Shown here in pieces: positions 30,626 through 34,910 of a DNA stretch of 34,910 nt. A model generated the notes under the pieces. That model was not told where the DNA came from, did not search any database, and was given only the letters and a program-made list of their open reading frames with translations. The stretch's first letter is position 1. Every line of letters begins with the position of its first letter. Source of the stretch: Candidatus Magasanikiibacteriota bacterium. Its GTDB lineage: Bacteria > Patescibacteriota > Patescibacteriia > Magasanikbacterales > UBA922. The stretch is from positions 1-34,910 of the forward strand of contig PBBY01000020.1 of the NCBI GenBank assembly GCA_002716765.1, written 5' to 3'. The translations under genes and the position numbers were made by a program.

Positions 30626-32662
30626 ATGAAAAAAATAAAAAAAATATATACCGACAAACTCATGCGATTTTCTTGGCGGAGAATCTGGGTTTTTGTTATT
30701 TCTGTTGCTGTTATCGTAGGTATTATTTTTTTCGGAACAGTGCTTTATGCAAGAGGGTATGATGGTAAGGTAATTCCTGGTATTACCATTGGAAATATAC
30801 CAATTGGCGGCATGACAGAACAGCAATTAAAAACATTTTTGCAAGACATGTCCGATAAACTACTCAACGAAGGTGTGGGGCTGAAAATTGAAACCGAAAA
30901 AGGAGTAAAACGCACTACGTTGTATCCGGTAATTGTTACAGAAGATAAAACAATAGAATTGTTATACATAGATGTAGAAAAAGAAGTGGAAAGATTATTG
31001 CAATTAGGAAAAGCACAAGATATATTTACTCGTGCAGTGGTTATTTTGCGCAGTAGAATTAACGGAAAGGAAGAAACAATTTCCCATATAACACTCGACA
31101 AAGAGGCGATTTCAGATATGTTGCAAAGCTATATCGAACCATACGAAACGCAACCAAAAGACGCAGAAATTATTATAGAAAGTGTCCAACCATTTTCTTA
31201 TGATATTACAGAAGAGGTGGTGGGGAATACGTATGATTATGCGAATGTTTTTCATGTATTACATCGCGATTGGTCCAGATTGCAAGTGCCAACATTAAGC
31301 GCTTTTGTAAAAACGGTAGAAGTGCCAGAAATTACAAAACAAGATATTGAATTAATAGTAGATCGACTCGACGACGTGTTTAATACTGGTTCAATCGTGC
31401 TTACATATACGCATCCACAAACCGCATCGGTAGAAAAGTGGACCATAAGTATTACACATATTGCAAAATGGCTGACGTTATTTAAAGATGAAGAAAATGT
31501 TTTGGTATTCCATTTAGACAAAGAGTTGGTAGAAAACTATATAAAAGAGCATATTGCTAACACCATTGATGTGCCAGCGGTAGATGCAAAGTTTTCTATT
31601 GGAGACGACGGAAGAGTGCGCGAGTTTCAAACATCTCGTCCAGGAGTGCGTGTTGATGTAGAAAAAACATATGATGTAATAAATAATGTATTTATGCAAC
31701 GGACGTGGCACGACGAAGGTGTGGCAAAAAGTGTCCAAATTATTACCACACACACCGAACCGCTCGTTCGAACAACAGAAGTTAATGATTTAGGAATTGC
31801 AGAAAAACTCGGAAGCGGTTCTTCGAGTTACGCCGGAAGTCCAAAAAACAGAAGAAGAAATATACAAAATGCCGTAGAAAAATTACATGGTATATTACTT
31901 GCGCCAGGAGAAGAGTTTTCCACCATAGAGCATACACAACCGTATACGGTAGAAGGTGGCTACTTACCAGAATTAGTAATAAAAGGAGACGAGTTAAAAC
32001 CAGAAATTGGTGGTGGTTTATGCCAAATCGGTACCACGCTATTTCGTATGGCAATGATGAGTGGACTAGAGATTACAGAAAGAAGAAATCATTCTTTGGT
32101 TGTAGGCTATTATAACGACAGATCAAACGGACTTCCCGGAACCGACGCCACCATTTACGAACCACGCCCAGATTTTAAGTTTAAAAATGACACAACACAT
32201 CACATTCTTATCCAAACATATAATGACACAAAAAAACAAGAGCTAGTCTTTACTGTTTGGGGAACCCACGACGGAAGAACAGCAACATACTCTCCGCCGG
32301 TGGTAGAAAGGTGGATTCCATACGGAGAAACACGTATTGTAGAAACCACCAAATTAGCTCCCGGAGAAAAAGAGTGTCAACATGCATTTAGAGGAGCCGA
32401 TGCACACTTTACCTATACACGAACGCTTTTGGGCCAAGAAACAGAAGAGCGCTTATTTGAAAGTCATTATAGACCGCTTCCAGAAATTTGCTTACTTGGT
32501 ATAGATCCAGAAGAAGAAATAGTAGAAGAACGGGATTTAAGCGATGCGTTTGGTGATACGCAAGATCAAGAAGGTGTCACAGAAAATATACATGTAGTAA
32601 AAGTGGTAGAAGAAAAAGTAAAAGAGGAAAAGATAGAGAAAGAAGAGGAGAGTGTGGAATAA
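30626..32662 (+). CDS. VanW family envelope protein with peptidoglycan-binding-like repeats
   Basis: 678 residues from ATG 30626; a GTG at 30596 would add ten residues. A basic head and one membrane helix (about 18-40) lead to an extracytoplasmic chain. The chain has a domain beginning GKVIPGITIGNIPIGGMT, as in YoaR/VanW proteins, then a second copy-like region (SFEQTS-type FQTSRPGVRVDV). The C-terminal VanW domain has SSSYAGSPKNRRRNIQNAVEK, APGEEFSTIEHTQPYTVEGG, EIGGGLCQIGTTLF, and ERRNHSLVVGYY. An acidic coiled tail ends it. Often linked to cell-wall cross-links or antibiotic response; the true activity is unknown. Confidence 0.92.
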   Translation: MKKIKKIYTDKLMRFSWRRIWVFVISVAVIVGIIFFGTVLYARGYDGKVIPGITIGNIPIGGMTEQQLKTFLQDMSDKLLNEGVGLKIETEKGVKRTTLYPVIVTEDKTIELLYIDVEKEVERLLQLGKAQDIFTRAVVILRSRINGKEETISHITLDKEAISDMLQSYIEPYETQPKDAEIIIESVQPFSYDITEEVVGNTYDYANVFHVLHRDWSRLQVPTLSAFVKTVEVPEITKQDIELIVDRLDDVFNTGSIVLTYTHPQTASVEKWTISITHIAKWLTLFKDEENVLVFHLDKELVENYIKEHIANTIDVPAVDAKFSIGDDGRVREFQTSRPGVRVDVEKTYDVINNVFMQRTWHDEGVAKSVQIITTHTEPLVRTTEVNDLGIAEKLGSGSSSYAGSPKNRRRNIQNAVEKLHGILLAPGEEFSTIEHTQPYTVEGGYLPELVIKGDELKPEIGGGLCQIGTTLFRMAMMSGLEITERRNHSLVVGYYNDRSNGLPGTDATIYEPRPDFKFKNDTTHHILIQTYNDTKKQELVFTVWGTHDGRTATYSPPVVERWIPYGETRIVETTKLAPGEKECQHAFRGADAHFTYTRTLLGQETEERLFESHYRPLPEICLLGIDPEEEIVEERDLSDAFGDTQDQEGVTENIHVVKVVEEKVKEEKIEKEEESVE

Positions 32663-32675
32663 TATATAAAATAAT

Positions 32676-32710
32676 AAAAGATCAAAGAGTGCTACTTGGT
32701 CTTTTTTTTT
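32676..32710 (+). terminator. Terminator of the vanW-like gene
   Basis: AAAAGATCAA pairs with TTGGTCTTTT (one G-T), followed by a long T-run. Confidence 0.85.
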
Positions 32711-32761
32711 GCTAAATTTACTAAAATATAAAAATAATATATAAAAAAATAGTAATATTCC

Positions 32762-32790
32762 TTGACAAAAGTAGTAATATATGGTAAGAT
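32762..32790 (+). promoter_or_regulatory. Near-consensus promoter of the acidic-protein gene
   Basis: TTGACA (32762-32767), 17-bp spacer, TAAGAT (32785-32790). The leader of about 90 nt has a small hairpin CGCTC/GAGCG (32859-32863 with 32869-32873) directly before the SD GAAGGAG. Confidence 0.85.
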
Positions 32791-32887
32791 TGTTTTACCT
32801 TTTCGTAATTGTGGCATAATTTTTTGTCACTTTTGCTCTTTCAAAAACTCCATAACCCCGCTCCAAGAGAGCGAAGGAGAAAAAACA

Positions 32888-33829
32888 ATGACGATACAAG
32901 AAACAAAGCAAATCAATGGCCAACGAAAAATCCAACCCCAACTTTCTGACGCAGAAATTAATGAACGACTAAAATCTGTAGGGGACGAGACAACCACCTT
33001 AGAAGAAGCCAGAAAAGACCCTTTCTTAATGAGCACGCTTTGCGCTCTTTCTGATGATGGTCACGATGAGGGAGATGGAACCGACGGTACTGGTACTACG
33101 CTACCTGTGAACTTTCTAACAAAAGATTATGTTGTGCCTCGGGTCAATTTGACCCCTCCACCTCAAGATGAAGATGGTGAGTATGATGAGTGGTACGAAG
33201 GTGATGAGTATGATGATGAGGAGGATGAGCCTGTGAGCGATCAGAACTTGGAAACTGCTCTAAAGGATGCACCTGCTTCTGAGACTCAGCCTGTTTCAAA
33301 GAAAGGTGTTCAACCTGCTTCTAAGACTAAGTCAAAACCTCAAAAGAAGCCAAAGCCTCGTAGACAGGGTGAAGGTGATAAAGCACGTATAATGCGTATT
33401 GCAGGGGAGGCTCTTCCGGGCATTGTCCCGAGTGAGGTGGTAATACAGGGTGGTCGTATAGATAAATTCAGGCTCATCGCCTGTCGTGAGATCTATAAAG
33501 TGTTACCGCACTTGATAGAACAGCTAAACAGCTGTCGCTCCTTTGGGCCTAGTCTCGACCTTAATGATCTCTTTGATCAGGCAGACGAGATGGTGGCTGC
33601 GATCAATCATGTCCTTACCGAAGGGTTTGGACTGAGGGGGAAGGAGCTTCATAAAGCTGCTTTTCAGGTGGTAACCGAAAAGGTTGCTCGAGACCTGCAG
33701 AAATGTGACAACAGACACCTCGGGCTGCTTGTATCTCTTATTACTACTTTTTGTTGGGAGCATGTCCGTTTTGAGCGACAACGACCTCAGCGTCCGCGTA
33801 GTAATAGTGGGCAGCGACAAGATCGGTAA
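32888..33829 (+). CDS. Hypothetical protein, acidic linker plus helical C-terminal domain
   Basis: 313 residues from ATG 32888, which has GAAGGAG seven to eight nt upstream. The longer frame back to 32762 begins in the -35 box and is rejected. The N-terminal part has an acidic run (EDGEYDEWYEGDEYDDEEDE, about residues 92-113) and Pro/Lys-rich linkers (KKGVQPASKTKSKPQKKPKP, RRQGEG). A compact helical domain of about 130 residues begins near ARIMRIAGEALPGIVPSEV and ends with an Arg/Gln tail. The shape suggests an RNA- or nucleic-acid-binding or scaffold protein, but no family is recognised. Codon use is richer in G/C than neighbours. Confidence 0.75.
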   Translation: MTIQETKQINGQRKIQPQLSDAEINERLKSVGDETTTLEEARKDPFLMSTLCALSDDGHDEGDGTDGTGTTLPVNFLTKDYVVPRVNLTPPPQDEDGEYDEWYEGDEYDDEEDEPVSDQNLETALKDAPASETQPVSKKGVQPASKTKSKPQKKPKPRRQGEGDKARIMRIAGEALPGIVPSEVVIQGGRIDKFRLIACREIYKVLPHLIEQLNSCRSFGPSLDLNDLFDQADEMVAAINHVLTEGFGLRGKELHKAAFQVVTEKVARDLQKCDNRHLGLLVSLITTFCWEHVRFERQRPQRPRSNSGQRQDR

Positions 33830-33923
33830 CGCCCTAATCGGTACTAAATAGCCAGCTCCCTTCTTTTCCTCATCCATTCGACATAAGATGGAGGAATCTG
33901 GCAATACTGCCAAAAAAATCTAC

Positions 33924-33950
33924 AAGACCGCTTAACAACCGGTCTTTTCT
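33924..33950 (+). terminator. Terminator of the acidic-protein gene
   Basis: AAGACCG pairs with CGGTCTT, followed by TTCT. About 95 nt after the stop. Confidence 0.75.
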
Positions 33951-34004
33951 AATACATAAATTTTGCTAAAATAAGCCAAAAAACCCTTAATTTGGTCCTA
34001 ATAC

Positions 34005-34033
34005 TTGACAAAACCTAAAAAATATGGTATTAT
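34005..34033 (+). promoter_or_regulatory. Strong promoter of a putative noncoding RNA
   Basis: TTGACA (34005-34010), 17-bp spacer, TATTAT (34028-34033). Predicted start about 34040. Confidence 0.85.
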
Positions 34034-34039
34034 TATATG

Positions 34040-34366
34040 TTGTGTGAAGATTGCTTGTCATTCTTGGCACAGCCATAAGACTTAGCGAATTATTGAAGCT
34101 ACGAAGTATGTCTAAGATTTTAAACGATAGAACTTGTTGACTTCCGATACGTCTTATACACCAAAACGCGTTTTTGGTACAGAATTGGTTCTTATGTGAT
34201 TTGATGGCGATAGATGAACGTAGGAATTATTCTGTATCCACGACAAGCATGGAGATGAGTTGGTGGCCCAAGCTGGCTCCGGCTCGTTTTTGACCAAGAA
34301 CTCATCTTCTTGGATGCAGCAAAAAAAATATATAAGAAAAACACCCGTCTTTGGCGGGTGTTTTTC
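34040..34366 (+). ncRNA. Putative structured noncoding RNA of about 330 nt
   Basis: This unit has a consensus promoter, a strong terminator and no convincing ORF. Perfect helices visible by eye: TGCTTGTC (34052-34059) with GACAAGCA (34242-34249); ATAAGAC (34075-34081) with GTCTTAT (34151-34157); hairpin ACCAAAA/TTTTGGT (34160-34178); TACAGAAT (34178-34185) with ATTCTGTA (34229-34236); AGATGAGTT (34253-34261) with AACTCATCT (34299-34307), enclosing AGCTG/CGGCT. They nest into a multibranched fold closed by the first helix. I found no tmRNA, RNase P, SRP or 6S signatures. The class is unknown. Confidence 0.65.
34336..34366. terminator. Bidirectional terminator between the putative RNA and clpP
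   Basis: GAAAAACACCCG pairs perfectly with CGGGTGTTTTTC (12 bp). It ends the plus-strand RNA and, by symmetry, the minus-strand clpP transcript. Confidence 0.92.
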
Positions 34367-34378
34367 ATTGGTAATATA

Positions 34379-34910
34379 TTATTGCTGTATCACTTTGTCG
34401 GCCAATCCATATGCCACTGCCTCTTCTGCAAGCATAAAATTGTCTCTGTCGCTGTCTTTTTCTACCACGCTCATTTTTTGTCCGGTATGTTCTGCCAAAA
34501 TTTTGTTGAGTCGTGCTTTCATTTCTATAATTCGTTCTGCATGAATTTGAATATCGCTGGCTTGTCCTTGCATACCACCCATTACCTGATGAATCATAAC
34601 CTCACTATTTGGCAAGCAAAAACGCTTTCCTTTTTCTCCGGCTGCCAACAGTACCGAAGCCATGCTTGCTGCCATACCAATACAAATTGTTGAGACGTCT
34701 GGTTTAATATATTGCATGGTGTCGTAAATGGCGAGTCCAGAAGTAACCGATCCACCGGGAGAATTAATATAGAGCTTAATATCTTTTTCTGGATCTTGGT
34801 TTTCTAAAAAGAGTAATTGGGCAATCATGGTATTTGCCACACTATCATTAATTCCGGTGCCAAGAAAAATAATTCTGTCTTTTAAAAGTCTTGAATAAAT
34901 ATCGTATGCA
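34379..34910 (-). CDS. clpP: ATP-dependent Clp protease proteolytic subunit, 5' end missing
   Basis: Partial: 176 residues are visible and the frame runs to the window edge, lacking roughly the first 20 residues. The visible start [17 protein letters not shown] matches mature ClpP. The catalytic Ser is in GMAASMAS, His in VMIHQVMGG and Asp in [10 protein letters not shown] cylinder of two seven-fold rings degrades proteins fed by Clp ATPases. The GTG at 34838-34840 is internal, not a start. The Clp-like ATPase at 6881-8023 lacks a ClpP-docking ring, so it is not an evident partner. Confidence 0.96.
   Translation of the reverse strand, partial: AYDIYSRLLKDRIIFLGTGINDSVANTMIAQLLFLENQDPEKDIKLYINSPGGSVTSGLAIYDTMQYIKPDVSTICIGMAASMASVLLAAGEKGKRFCLPNSEVMIHQVMGGMQGQASDIQIHAERIIEMKARLNKILAEHTGQKMSVVEKDSDRDNFMLAEEAVAYGLADKVIQQ

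Noticed and set aside
32762-32887. Upstream extension of the acidic-protein gene
   Set aside because: The TTG start coincides with the -35 box, and ATG 32888 has a proper SD.
34040-34366. Assignment as tmRNA, RNase P RNA, SRP RNA or 6S RNA
   Set aside because: No tRNA-like end with GGTTCGAATCC, no tag ORF ending in an Ala-rich stop, no GAGGAAAGTCC-type RNase P core, and the size and fold do not suit SRP or 6S. An ACAGAA string at 34180 is isolated.

Overview
The window reads as one stretch of an AT-rich bacterial chromosome. I infer that it comes from a Candidate Phyla Radiation (Patescibacteria) organism. The reasons are the PrgI/VirB4 secretion gene block, a VanW-type envelope protein, a U32-family protein with a cysteine-rich tail, many small lineage-specific proteins, a prominent Cys-rich surface-protein cluster, and the lack of Shine-Dalgarno (SD) sequences in front of most genes. 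No plasmid, phage, insertion sequence or CRISPR array was seen.

Layout. (1) 1-5.5 kb, plus strand: the end of a type IV secretion-like operon (Pro-rich protein, PrgI, VirB4 N-terminal-type protein, VirB4 ATPase, NTF2-like anchored protein) followed by comF. (2) 5.5-11.1 kb, minus strand: four Cys-rich, membrane-anchored or exported paralogues sharing one N-terminal signature, interrupted by a membrane-anchored single-ring Clp-type AAA+ protein that ends where the second ATPase ring would begin. (3) 11.2-15.1 kb: recQ, then a divergent SOS operon lexA-dinB with a perfect GAAC-N4-GTTC box inside its promoter. (4) 15.1-17.2 kb, minus: phosphomannomutase, VKOR-type disulfide enzyme and a 53-residue ORF with a strong SD. 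(5) 17.2-23.2 kb, plus: a damaged or noncoding transcription unit, then a glycan locus (two glycosyltransferases, a polysaccharide deacetylase, a HAD phosphatase, an APH-fold kinase, an AbiEii-fold nucleotidyltransferase), meeting a convergent nucleoside-kinase-like gene. (6) 24-29.3 kb: an ABC-F ATPase, two small standalone proteins, a U32 (TrhP-type) and chorismate mutase operon, and a MerC-like protein behind a structured leader. (7) 29.4-34.9 kb: two tRNA-Ser genes, Hsp20, VanW, an acidic unknown protein, a strongly structured putative noncoding RNA of about 330 nt, and the 3' part of clpP.

How the parts may work together. The chorismate mutase makes prephenate, which TrhP-type U32 proteins are known to need for tRNA U34 hydroxylation. 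The two genes are 4 nt apart, and tRNA-Ser(UGA), a typical target, lies about 1 kb away. The VKOR enzyme could oxidise the many cysteines of the exported paralogues. The mutase could feed sugar nucleotides to the glycan locus. LexA would control dinB and itself.

The items I rate as most worth following up are the chorismate mutase-U32 pairing, the putative RNA at 34040-34366, the Cys-rich cluster with its truncated Clp ATPase, the glycan/kinase/nucleotidyltransferase locus (including a kinase whose ATP-binding segment lies upstream of any normal start codon), and the MerC leader.
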